From NCBI GenBank assembly GCA_034429275.1, contig DAOUFU010000120.1, forward strand, positions 1 to 38,179: a DNA stretch of 38,179 nt, written 5' to 3'. Shown here in pieces: positions 16,746 to 23,900 of this stretch. Positions within the stretch are counted from its first letter, which is position 1. Each line of letters opens with the position of its first letter. Origin of the DNA: DAOUFU01 sp034429275 (GTDB lineage: Bacteria; Chloroflexota; Anaerolineae; Aggregatilineales; Aggregatilineaceae). Position numbers and translations under genes: made by a program. The notes below the pieces were generated by a model that made no database searches, was not told where the DNA came from, and saw nothing but the letters and a program-made list of their open reading frames with translations.

Positions 16746-16800
16746 AAAAAAAGACTGGCCAGGGTGACCCGCGTGAGTCCCGCCTCACCCCACCCTGGCC
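16746..16800 (-). terminator. Orphan leftward rho-independent terminator upstream of murJ
   Basis: A perfect 10-bp stem (16757-16766 with 16791-16800) contains an inner 5-bp stem (16773-16777 with 16784-16788). On the reverse strand it is followed by AGTC and seven T residues. No leftward gene ends here, because the LctP-type gene to the right is rightward. It may end a short antisense RNA, act as an attenuator, or insulate murJ. Confidence 0.6.
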
Positions 16801-16856
16801 GCGCCCTGCGAGCGCATTGCCGGATGCGTCTGCCCTGGTTGCGATGAACTCCGGCC

Positions 16857-16886
16857 TTGATTGTACACGCTGGCCAGGGGTATGAT
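16857..16886 (+). promoter_or_regulatory. Candidate promoter of the LctP-type permease gene
   Basis: TTGATT (16857-16862) and TATGAT (16881-16886) have an 18-bp spacer, giving a leader of ~38 nt before the ATG at 16931. A GGGAG ribosome site is present near 16921. Confidence 0.5.
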
Positions 16887-16930
16887 GGAGCGCTGTTTGG
16901 TCACATCCCGCTGCACCCCTGGGAGTCGTC

Positions 16931-18490
16931 ATGGAGTATACGCTGGTCGATTGGCTGCTGGCGCTCGCGCCGTTGGTCGCTGTGCTGCTGCTGATGGTCG
17001 TGCGCCGTTGGGATGCTATTCCTGCCGGGATAGTGGGCTGGCTGCTGGCGGTGATCATCGCGGTGGGACGTTTTGGAGCGAGGGCTGAGGTCGTCGGCTA
17101 TGCCCAGCTCAAAGCCTTTGTGCTCACCTCGGACGTGGTGCTGATCATCTGGGCGGCGCTGCTGCTCTATTACGTGGTAGAGCGCGCCGGGGCACTGACC
17201 GTCATTGCCGAGAGTCTTTCCGGCCTGACCGGCGACATGGTGATCCAGGTGCTGCTGCTGGGCTGGGTGTTCGCGTCGTTTTTGCAGGGAGTGGGCGGCT
17301 TCGGCGTGCCGGTGGCGATCACCGGGCCGCTGCTGGTTGGGCTGGGTGTGTCGCAGGTGCGCGCGGCGGTGATCCCTTCACTCGGTCACGGCTGGGCGGT
17401 GACCTTCGGCTCACTCTCGGCCTCGTTCATCATGTTGATCAACGTCACCGGCATTCCGGGCGAGCGGCTGGCAACGCAGTCGGCGATCATGCTGGGCGTG
17501 TTGGGCTACGTGGTGGGCTTGATGGGCGCGCACGCGCTCGACGGCTGGCGCGGGGTGCGCCGCGCGCTGCCCTACGTGCTGGTGATCGGCACGGTGATGG
17601 GCGGCGCGCAGTACGTGCTGGCGATCAGCGGCCTGTGGGCGGTCGCCGCCATCGGCGCAGGGCTAACCGGCATGGTGGCCTCAGTCGCGTGGATTCGCTG
17701 GACCCGGAAGGCGGGCGCAGCACCCCGCCCGGCTGACCCTGCGCCTGCCGGTCATCCGCGCCCTTCGGTGTGGATGGCCTTCATGGGCTATATCATCCTG
17801 GTGATCCTGGCGCTGGGGCTGCGCGGCATCGCCCCGGTGAAAGATTACCTGGACCAGTGGGCGGTGCGCATCGATATTCCCGCCTCGACGACGACGCGAG
17901 GCTGGTTTGTCGCCGCTGAGCCGGATGCCGGGTTTGGCATCCCCGGCCATGCCGGGCTGATTATCCTGTACAGCACCGCTGCTGCCTACTGGCTCTACCG
18001 CCGCCGCAAGCTCTATGCGCCGGGAGCCGAGCACGATATCTGGAACCAGGCCGGACGGCGCGCGTTCAAGACGGGCGTCGGGCATTTCTTGATGGTCGCA
18101 GTGGCGGCCACCCTGGGCCGCGCCGGAATGATGGATGTGCTCGCCAATGGCTTGAGCGACGCCGTGCCGGGCGCTCTCTATGCCTTCGTCGCACCGGTGA
18201 TCGGCGCGCTGGGGGCGTTTGTCACGGGCAGCAACGTCAACAGCAACGCCGTCTTCGCCACGCTCCAGCGCGACACAGCGCAAATGCTCGGCCTCTCGGT
18301 GCTGACGATCCTGGCAGCACAGACCAGCGCGGCAGCAGTGATCAGCGTGATGTCACCCGCCAAAGTCGCGGTGGGGTGCAGCACGGTGGGCGCAAGCGAA
18401 GGCGTGGTGATGCGCTGGCTGGTGGGTTATGGCATCGTGATCATCCTGCTGGTGGGGGTGATGACCTGGATCGGGCTGGCCGTGCTGTGA
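16931..18490 (+). CDS. LctP-family permease (lactate/glycolate-type proton symporter)
   Basis: The 519-residue polytopic protein has about 12-14 hydrophobic helices and matches the L-lactate permease family in length and in its conserved stretches: FASFLQGVGGFGVPVAITGPLL near residue 115, written as VFASFLQGVGGFG then VPVAITGPLL, and the C-terminal re-entrant-like region GAFVTGSNVNSNAVFATLQ followed by a region ending in MSPAKVAVGCSTVGASEG. Members carry L-lactate, D-lactate or glycolate in with protons. No lactate dehydrogenase or glycolate oxidase gene is adjacent. A D-2-hydroxyacid dehydrogenase gene lies ~1.6 kb away on the opposite strand, and a shared 2-hydroxyacid role is only a speculation. 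The exact substrate is unknown. Confidence 0.85.
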   Translation: MEYTLVDWLLALAPLVAVLLLMVVRRWDAIPAGIVGWLLAVIIAVGRFGARAEVVGYAQLKAFVLTSDVVLIIWAALLLYYVVERAGALTVIAESLSGLTGDMVIQVLLLGWVFASFLQGVGGFGVPVAITGPLLVGLGVSQVRAAVIPSLGHGWAVTFGSLSASFIMLINVTGIPGERLATQSAIMLGVLGYVVGLMGAHALDGWRGVRRALPYVLVIGTVMGGAQYVLAISGLWAVAAIGAGLTGMVASVAWIRWTRKAGAAPRPADPAPAGHPRPSVWMAFMGYIILVILALGLRGIAPVKDYLDQWAVRIDIPASTTTRGWFVAAEPDAGFGIPGHAGLIILYSTAAAYWLYRRRKLYAPGAEHDIWNQAGRRAFKTGVGHFLMVAVAATLGRAGMMDVLANGLSDAVPGALYAFVAPVIGALGAFVTGSNVNSNAVFATLQRDTAQMLGLSVLTILAAQTSAAAVISVMSPAKVAVGCSTVGASEGVVMRWLVGYGIVIILLVGVMTWIGLAVL

Positions 18491-18523
18491 GGGCACTTGG
18501 ACGTCAGTCCCTCACGCGCGAGT

Positions 18524-19456
18524 TCACCGGACCAGCAGCAGGATCAGGCCGACAAACGCCAGCAGCACGCCAAACAGGGTAATCCACGAGGTCAGCCGCG
18601 CCCGCAGCGCCTGCTGCCGCACCGGATCAAACAGGTCCGGGGCGATGGTTCCCGTCACCAGGAAGCGATAGAGCGCGGCAGCTTCGCGGTCCAGCACGCG
18701 ATAGTGCGCGGGGAACCAGTGCCACACCTGGATGCGCGCCATCTGGTAATAGACCTGGACGCGCCCCTTGCGCGGGCGCAGCGTGATGGTGTGCTGGGTG
18801 CGGCGCGGATCAAACCACCCATAGCGCCGGGCACGTTTGACCCGGATCATCTTGTGCGTTTCGCGTACGACTTCAAGCTGGCAGGCATCAAAAAAGGCGG
18901 GCGTGCGCAGCGCGAGGTCTTGAATATCCAGAATGATCGGCAGGTTGTAATTGATGCGCAGGCGGTCTTCGCGCCAGCAGCGCTCGGCAGGCAGCTTGAT
19001 CGGCAGCAGATCGACCGAACTGACCGGCGGCGGCGATTCAACGGTGAGCGGGTGAGTGGGGGCGTGCGATTTGTCCAGGCGGCGCACCAGGTCCTCGAAG
19101 GCCAGCAGAAAGGGGCCATCGAAGCGCACTTTGGGGGCGTCGCTCAGGAAGTCGGGCAGCGGAGACGTATCGCGCGGCAGCACGATCAGGTGAGCGGGCG
19201 CGGCCTGGGCCTGACGCCACAGAGTTTCGACCCGGTCGGAGGCCAGCGCCGCCTGCGAGACGATCAGCAGCGCATGAGAGGCACCTTCCAGCCCATCCGC
19301 CGGGTCGGGGAGCACCGCCGGGCCGATACCGGGCAGTTCCGGGCGCACCTGTTCCGGCACGGGGTAGATCACCAGCCCGCGCTGGTCAAGCTGGACGGCC
19401 AGGGCGTGGGCAAAGGCGTGATCTTCGGGCGTAAAAAGCAGGCAAATGTGCGACAT
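18524..19456 (-). CDS. Tail-anchored TIR-like protein lacking the catalytic glutamate
   Basis: The N-terminal ~125 residues of this 310-residue protein look like a degenerate TIR domain: HICLLFTPEDHAFAHALAVQL at the start (first strand and helix) and ALLIVSQAALASDRVETLW at the SP..S..S...E position. In a gap-free alignment with the TIR domains at 2.9-4.5 kb, the catalytic Glu position is Leu. A middle region of unknown fold (~160-280) follows, and the C-terminus is a single hydrophobic helix (WITLFGVLLAFVGLILLLV), so the protein is probably tail-anchored with the TIR-like part in the cytosol. The ATG has GGAG 6 nt upstream. A scaffold or sensor role seems more likely than NAD+ cleavage. The TIR assignment is moderate. 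Confidence 0.7.
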   Translation of the reverse strand: MSHICLLFTPEDHAFAHALAVQLDQRGLVIYPVPEQVRPELPGIGPAVLPDPADGLEGASHALLIVSQAALASDRVETLWRQAQAAPAHLIVLPRDTSPLPDFLSDAPKVRFDGPFLLAFEDLVRRLDKSHAPTHPLTVESPPPVSSVDLLPIKLPAERCWREDRLRINYNLPIILDIQDLALRTPAFFDACQLEVVRETHKMIRVKRARRYGWFDPRRTQHTITLRPRKGRVQVYYQMARIQVWHWFPAHYRVLDREAAALYRFLVTGTIAPDLFDPVRQQALRARLTSWITLFGVLLAFVGLILLLVR

Positions 19457-19502
19457 AGCGCTCCGGGTACGGCCTGGTCAAAGAGGCCTTTTCCTGGCGC
19501 GT

Positions 19503-19532
19503 ATTCTACACGCAGGGTAGACCATGCAACAA
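19503..19532 (-). promoter_or_regulatory. Candidate promoter of the TIR-like gene
   Basis: On the reverse strand TAGAAT (19508-19503) lies 18 bp from TTGTTG (19532-19527). It is about 46 bp upstream of the start codon, within the gap after the zinc-binding protein gene. Confidence 0.35.
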
Positions 19533-19575
19533 GTGGACCAGGCGCAGGCGGTGCGGGCTGCATTGATGCGCCGCG

Positions 19576-19824
19576 TCAACTGATCCAGTCGCGGTTGTAG
19601 GCGTCCCATTCGCGGTGGCGGTAGGTGTTCTTGCACTCCATGCACACCAGGCCGCTGTCGAGCTTTCCAGAATCGCGCCAACGCCAGCGCACACGCCCCA
19701 TGTGAAACCGGCACGCCGGGCGATGGCAGACCGGGCAGTAGTCGCCCTGGTCGAGTGAGGCATCCCCATACTGGCGCTTTTCGGCCTCGTTACGCTGGCA
19801 CATGTGACAAAACGGAACCGGCAT
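19576..19824 (-). CDS. Small zinc-binding (multi-CxxC) protein of unknown function
   Basis: The 82-residue protein has four metal-ligand pairs: CHMC near the start, CPVC, a Cys-x2-His pair (CRFH) and CMEC. They are spaced like two zinc-ribbon or treble-clef knuckles. It ends with a charged, aromatic tail. A good ribosome site (GAGGAT) precedes the ATG, and a TATAAT-type promoter lies upstream. The downstream leftward neighbour is the TIR-like gene, 119 bp away. DNA, RNA or protein binding is possible; no specific family is recognised. Confidence 0.72.
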   Translation of the reverse strand: MPVPFCHMCQRNEAEKRQYGDASLDQGDYCPVCHRPACRFHMGRVRWRWRDSGKLDSGLVCMECKNTYRHREWDAYNRDWIS

Positions 19825-19923
19825 TTTCTATCCTCAAACAAATGGCCGTGTGCTGACGGCCACTCGCTGTCTACAGAATCCCCAACAGTCCGGGCACAAT
19901 TGGTCTCCACAGACTGCGCGCAA

Positions 19924-19957
19924 GGCAGGCGTGCCTGCCCCGGCACCGGCTATTATA
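19924..19957 (-). promoter_or_regulatory. Candidate promoter and leader hairpin of the zinc-binding protein gene
   Basis: On the reverse strand a perfect TATAAT lies at 19957-19952, with a weak -35 (TGTCGG, 19980-19975) at 17-bp spacing. About 13 nt downstream is a 6-bp hairpin (19924-19929 with 19934-19939, 4-nt loop). The leader to the ATG at 19824 is about 120 nt. No other gene is visible in 19825-20050. Confidence 0.5.
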
Positions 19958-20050
19958 CACCGGGCAGCCTCGCCCCGACAGGCTGAACCTCACACCCTGA
20001 TGATCGGGCGCGTGCGGCGTGGGGTAACACCGGAGCCGGGCGACCCGCGC

Positions 20051-21085
20051 CTAATAGCCGCGCGCGCGATCCACCACGTTCAAAAGGTCTTTGCGGGCCA
20101 CATAGCGCGACAGGTTCTCGGTGAAGAGCACCACCGCCTTGTGGTTATAGTCGTGCGTGGTGCCGGAAATGTGCGGGCTGATGATGACGTTGGGCAGAGT
20201 CCAGAAGGGGCTGTCTTCTGCCAGGGGTTCCGAAGCGAACACATCGCTGGCATATCCTGCCAGCCGGTTTTCGGTCAGCGCGGCGAGCAGCGCGTCTTCG
20301 TCCACCACGCCGCCACGCCCCACGTTCACCAGGAACGCGGTCGGCTTCATGGCATTGATGACGTTCGCGTTGACCATGCCACGGGTGGACTCGGTCAGCG
20401 GCACGGTAACCACGACAAAATCGCACTCGCGCACCATCGATACCAGCGCTTCTGGCGGGTAGAGCCGGTGGAAGGAGCGGCCTTCCGGGTCGCCGGTGCC
20501 GGGCAAGACGTAGCTGCCCGTCTCGATGGGCTGGCGCACATTGCGCTTGACGGCCAACACTTCCATGCCAAAGGTCGCTGCAATCCGGGCGATCTCGCGC
20601 CCAATGCTGCCGTATCCCACAATGCCCAGCGTGCTGCCGCGCAGTTCCTGGGGCAAAAACTCGTGGCGCTGCTCGCCGGTGGCCCAGGCCCCCTCTCGCT
20701 GGTAGCGCTGCATCGCAGGCATCCGGTGACCAAAAGCCAGCAGCATCATGAAGGCATATTCGGCAATGTTGGTGGTATGAATGCCGCTGGAGTTAGTGAG
20801 CGGCACGCTGCTCTGCTCGAACAAGGGCTGGCCGATCAGGTGATCGACGCCCGCCGAATTGACGTGCACCCAGCGCAACTGGGGAGCGTTTTCCGGCCTG
20901 GGGATGACATTCCAGGTATAGAGGACCTCGGCGCGTTCCCAGTACTCGTCGGGAACGTCACTCACCTGGCGCGCCGGATGATATAGCAGCTCGATGCGCG
21001 GCGAGACATCGCGGATTGCCTGTTGAAGCTCTTCATCCAGGCTGATGGTGAGCAGGACCGGGATCGGGGATTGGGAATCGGGCAT
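20051..21085 (-). CDS. D-2-hydroxyacid dehydrogenase (NAD-dependent)
   Basis: These enzymes reversibly reduce 2-oxoacids to D-2-hydroxyacids in the cytosol. The 344-residue protein has a catalytic domain, then the nucleotide-binding domain with G-Y-G-S-I-G (157-162), and the catalytic triad Arg257 (VNVGRGGVVD), Glu286 (DVFASEPL) and His305 (ISPHISG). The loop after the glycine motif has no clear Asp, so NAD versus NADP preference is uncertain. An in-frame ATG lies six bases further upstream (21091), but GAGG at 21095-21092 is spaced correctly only for 21085. The exact substrate (glyoxylate, phosphoglycerate, hydroxypyruvate or other) cannot be told; the lack of an ACT domain argues against a long-type SerA. 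Confidence 0.92.
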   Translation of the reverse strand: MPDSQSPIPVLLTISLDEELQQAIRDVSPRIELLYHPARQVSDVPDEYWERAEVLYTWNVIPRPENAPQLRWVHVNSAGVDHLIGQPLFEQSSVPLTNSSGIHTTNIAEYAFMMLLAFGHRMPAMQRYQREGAWATGEQRHEFLPQELRGSTLGIVGYGSIGREIARIAATFGMEVLAVKRNVRQPIETGSYVLPGTGDPEGRSFHRLYPPEALVSMVRECDFVVVTVPLTESTRGMVNANVINAMKPTAFLVNVGRGGVVDEDALLAALTENRLAGYASDVFASEPLAEDSPFWTLPNVIISPHISGTTHDYNHKAVVLFTENLSRYVARKDLLNVVDRARGY

Positions 21086-21213
21086 AGACATCCTCGCTGA
21101 TCGGGGGCTGATGGTTCGACCGGATAGGCTCTGTGCTCAGTATACCCCAAACGGGTCGATCGGGCGGCGCGGCGTGTAAAATCTGTGTAGGAAAATCACC
21201 AAAAGCGCATCGT

Positions 21214-21241
21214 TTGACCAGCTCAGGCGTATTGTCATAAT
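21214..21241 (+). promoter_or_regulatory. Promoter of the ArsA-type ATPase gene
   Basis: TTGACC (21214-21219) and CATAAT (21236-21241) are separated by 16 bp. RNA would start near 21248. A strong ribosome site (AAAAGGTGG) precedes the ATG at 21269. Confidence 0.6.
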
Positions 21242-21268
21242 GAACGGATCATACAAAAAGGTGGATAC

Positions 21269-22456
21269 ATGCGCATCATCGTACATACCGGCAAAGGCGG
21301 CGTAGGCAAAACCAGCATCTCGGCGGCAACAGCATTACGCTGTGCCGAGATGGGCCTGCGCACCATCGTCATCTCGACCGATACCGCGCATTCGCTGGCC
21401 GATTCGCTTGATATCAAGGTCGGCCCAGAGCCGGTCCAGATTCGCGATAACCTGTGGGCGCAGGAAGTCGATGCACGCTACTCGATGGAGCGCTATTGGG
21501 GCCGCATCCAGGCGTATATGCTGAGTGTCTTGAATACCCGCCAGGTGAGCGAAATCGTCGCCGAGGAAGTGACCATCCTGCCCGGCCTGGAAGAAGGCGC
21601 GCACCTGCTGTGGATCAACAAATATGCCGAAGATGCCGAATTCGACGTGTTGATCGTCGATGCCGCCCCCACCGCCGAGACGCTGCGCCTGCTCAGCCTG
21701 CCGGATACTTCGCGCTGGTGGTTCACGCGCATCACCTCGCTGATGCGCGGCCTCAGTGGCAAAATGCTGCGCCCGGTGCGCAAAGCATTGATCGGCGCGG
21801 ACCTGCCCGACGCTGACACGCTCGACAGCATCGACGGCCTGTTCGACACGCTCGACCGCGTGCGCGACTTGCTGACCGACCCGCAAAATAGCAGCCTGCG
21901 GCTGGTGGTCAACCCGGAGCGCATGGTCATCAAAGAGACACAGCGCACTTACACCTATCTGAACCTGTACGGCTATGGAGTGGATGCCGTGCTGTGCAAC
22001 CGGGTGATCCCCGACGAGGTGACCGACCCCTACTTTCGCGCCTGGAAGGATAATCAGCGCGAAAACCTGGCGTATATCAGCGAGGCATTTGGCGCGCTGC
22101 CGCTGCTGACTGCGCCGCTCTTCGGGCAGGAAGTCGGCGGCCTGGATGCGCTGCGGCGGCTGGCCGACGCGCTCTATGGCGAGCGCAACCCGGCGGAGAT
22201 GTTCGCCCGCGAGCAGACTCACCGCATCGAATCCGATGGCAACGGCGGCTACTGGCTGACCGTGCCGCTGCCCTTTGCCGAGCGCGGCGATCTCGACCTG
22301 TTCCGCTCGGCAGATGAGCTGACTCTGCGCGTTGGCCCTTACCGCCGGAACATCGTGCTGCCCTATGCGCTGTGGAACCTGAAGACCGGCACAGCACGCT
22401 TTGAAGATGCCAAGCTGCGGGTGCATTTCATCAAGCCAGAAGCCACGCCCGCCTGA
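21269..22456 (+). CDS. ArsA/Get3-family ATPase with C-terminal HSP20-like domain
   Basis: The 395-residue protein opens with the deviant Walker A motif of the family, GKGGVGKT (8-15), then ISTDTAHSLADSLD (switch I region) and VDAAPTAETLRLLSLPD (switch II). It has a single ATPase domain, unlike the duplicated arsenite-pump ArsA, and I see no arsenite-binding Cys triad. Residues ~325-390 (GYWLTVPLPFAERGDLDLF and the following strands) resemble the HSP20-like domain found at the C-terminus of many bacterial ArsA homologues. No arsB or arsenite permease gene is adjacent. A role in targeting or chaperoning tail-anchored or other proteins, as in Get3, is plausible but inferred; a tail-anchored protein gene lies only 1.8 kb away. 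Confidence 0.88.
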   Translation: MRIIVHTGKGGVGKTSISAATALRCAEMGLRTIVISTDTAHSLADSLDIKVGPEPVQIRDNLWAQEVDARYSMERYWGRIQAYMLSVLNTRQVSEIVAEEVTILPGLEEGAHLLWINKYAEDAEFDVLIVDAAPTAETLRLLSLPDTSRWWFTRITSLMRGLSGKMLRPVRKALIGADLPDADTLDSIDGLFDTLDRVRDLLTDPQNSSLRLVVNPERMVIKETQRTYTYLNLYGYGVDAVLCNRVIPDEVTDPYFRAWKDNQRENLAYISEAFGALPLLTAPLFGQEVGGLDALRRLADALYGERNPAEMFAREQTHRIESDGNGGYWLTVPLPFAERGDLDLFRSADELTLRVGPYRRNIVLPYALWNLKTGTARFEDAKLRVHFIKPEATPA

Positions 22457-22473
22457 TAGACATATCCTCCAGC

Positions 22474-22538
22474 GAGCATTCTGGTTTACAATGAAAGCAA
22501 GCTTCTTCTAAACAACCGGCTTAAACCAGAATTCTGCT
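22474..22538. repeat. Interrupted inverted repeat between two rightward genes
   Basis: ATTCTGGTTTA (22478-22488) and TAAACCAGAAT (22522-22532) are perfect 11-bp inverted copies 33 bp apart. Flanking GAGC (22474-22477) and GCTC (22536-22539 region) extend the pairing past a 3-nt bulge. A TACAAT -10-like element (22487-22492) overlaps the left arm. It has no T-run, so it is an operator-like or processing structure rather than a terminator. Confidence 0.6.
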
Positions 22539-22556
22539 CAAAGGGGAAAGTGTGCC

Positions 22557-22937
22557 ATGCCTATCCACACACGCTGGTTTAACGACGACCACACCATCCT
22601 GCTCGAAACATTCGAGGGAAGCTGGTCGGTGGCCGAATACCAGGCGATGGTGGACCAGGCAGCCGTCATGCTGGGCACGGTGCCTCATACTGTTCACATC
22701 ATCGCGGACGCGACCACCAGCGGTCGTGTGCCGGTCAACATCATCTCCGGCATCACCTATGCGATGAAGCGAGTCCCCTCCAACCAGGGCATCACCGTCT
22801 TTGTGCACGTGGATATTTTCATCAACGCGCTGATCGGCCTGGCGACCCGGCTGAATCCCCGGCTGGGCGCGACGTTGTTCAGCGCCGACACCCTCGACGA
22901 TGCCCTGGCCTTGATTGCCCAACGCGGCGAAAAATGA
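22557..22937 (+). CDS. Small soluble protein of unknown function
   Basis: This 126-residue protein has no signal peptide or strongly hydrophobic membrane span. Its alternating strands and helices (HTILLETFEGSWSVAEYQAM, HTVHIIADATTS, GITVFVHVDIFINALIGL, DTLDDALALIAQ) recall the STAS or SpoIIAA-like fold, with a long helix after each strand. That is only a fold impression, and the phospho-acceptor Ser of anti-sigma antagonists is not evident. The ATG at 22557 follows AAGGGG at acceptable distance. It is preceded by the inverted repeat at 22474-22538 and followed by a T-run near 22955. Function unknown. Confidence 0.75.
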   Translation: MPIHTRWFNDDHTILLETFEGSWSVAEYQAMVDQAAVMLGTVPHTVHIIADATTSGRVPVNIISGITYAMKRVPSNQGITVFVHVDIFINALIGLATRLNPRLGATLFSADTLDDALALIAQRGEK

Positions 22938-23029
22938 TGCCCGGATATTTAACGTTTTTTTGCCTCTCTTTGATACAAAAATCCCCAAACTGACATAAAC
23001 TATCGGTATTGCTCGTGTGTGAAAAAAGG

Positions 23030-23035
23030 TATAAT
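23030..23035 (+). promoter_or_regulatory. -10 element of the HNH endonuclease gene
   Basis: A perfect TATAAT with only a weak -35 (TATTGC at 17 bp). It decides the gene start: RNA would begin near 23042, so the longer reading frame from 23009 cannot be used and ATG 23093 (or GTG 23060) is the likely start. Confidence 0.55.
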
Positions 23036-23092
23036 AGCACTATTCGACCAACGAGACGGGTGTTTCGCCACGAACAGGCGAATCAACAGGCA

Positions 23093-23716
23093 ATGGTCCA
23101 GGGACACGTTCTGCTGCTGAACGGCGGTACGTGGGAACCACTTACCGTCATCAGTATTCCGCGCGCTATCAATCTCGTGCTCGCCGGTAAGGCATTCGTC
23201 GTTGAAGAAACTGGGCGTTTCTTGCGCACCATCCGCGACAAATACCCGGTTCCCTCTGTGATCGCGCTGCGCCACTATATCAATGTTCCCCGCCGCCACG
23301 CCCACTGGAGCCGCCAGGGGGTTCTCGCCCGCGACAACTACACCTGCATCTACTGCGGCGCGACGGTGGGCAGCATCGTGCGCGGACAGACGATCACCAA
23401 ACACGACCTGACCATCGATCACATTGTGCCGCTCTCGCGCGGGGGGAAAAACATGTGGTCGAACACCGCCTGCGCGTGCTTTGCCTGCAATCATCGCAAG
23501 GGCAACCGCCTGCCCGGTGAAGCCGGGATGAAGCTGCGCTGGGAACCCAAAATCCCCCGCACCAGCTACCTGGTGATCGAGATGGGCAGCGGGCCGGCAG
23601 CCTGGAAGCGCTATATCGAGATCGGCGGCGACTTCAGTCCACCGAAGGCGCTCGCCGCGCTGGGCGAGGCGGAGGACAGCGACGACCTGCTGGATGACCT
23701 CGATCATTCGGCATGA
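23093..23716 (+). CDS. HNH endonuclease family protein
   Basis: The 207-residue protein starts MVQGHVLLLNGGTWEPL, the N-terminal region shared by a widespread HNH family of bacteria. It then has a zinc knuckle (CIYC, Cys85 and Cys88), the HNH core IDHIVPLSRGGKNMWSN, and the second Cys pair CACFACNHRKGNR. The D-H pair supplies the general base and metal ligand of a beta-beta-alpha metal nuclease. Small stand-alone members of this type are common and mostly uncharacterised; repair, recombination or restriction roles have been suggested. The gene has its own promoter and a strong terminator and stands alone, with no mobile-element neighbours. The exact start is uncertain because the ribosome site is weak. 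Confidence 0.88.
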   Translation: MVQGHVLLLNGGTWEPLTVISIPRAINLVLAGKAFVVEETGRFLRTIRDKYPVPSVIALRHYINVPRRHAHWSRQGVLARDNYTCIYCGATVGSIVRGQTITKHDLTIDHIVPLSRGGKNMWSNTACACFACNHRKGNRLPGEAGMKLRWEPKIPRTSYLVIEMGSGPAAWKRYIEIGGDFSPPKALAALGEAEDSDDLLDDLDHSA

Positions 23717-23728
23717 GCATCAACACCG

Positions 23729-23754
23729 GGGGCGCTGAGCGCCCCTGTTTTTTT
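23729..23754 (+). terminator. Rho-independent terminator after the HNH gene
   Basis: A 7-bp all-GC stem (23729-23735 with 23739-23745) with a 3-nt loop is followed, after TG, by seven T residues. Confidence 0.93.
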
Positions 23755-23797
23755 GTGGACAGGCCAATACCCGGCTCAGGGCATACGTTCAGCGTTG

Positions 23798-23826
23798 TTG
23801 GCGCGGCGGGGGATTGATGCCATAAT
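23798..23826 (+). promoter_or_regulatory. Candidate promoter of the cytochrome c gene
   Basis: TTGGCG (23798-23803) lies 17 bp from CATAAT (23821-23826), and the -10 is extended by TGC. RNA would start near 23833, giving a leader of ~68 nt. Confidence 0.5.
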
Positions 23827-23900
23827 GATAGCTGGCACGAGGCTAATAGTAGACTCAAAATCATCGAACTCTCAGGGCGATGTGAGCAGGAGTGTTATTG

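Noticed and set aside
22938..22965. Terminator after the 22557 gene
   Set aside because: There is a run of seven T residues, but no convincing stem precedes it.
23009..23092. Longer N-terminus for the HNH protein
   Set aside because: A perfect TATAAT at 23030-23035 lies inside it, so RNA should begin downstream of this start.
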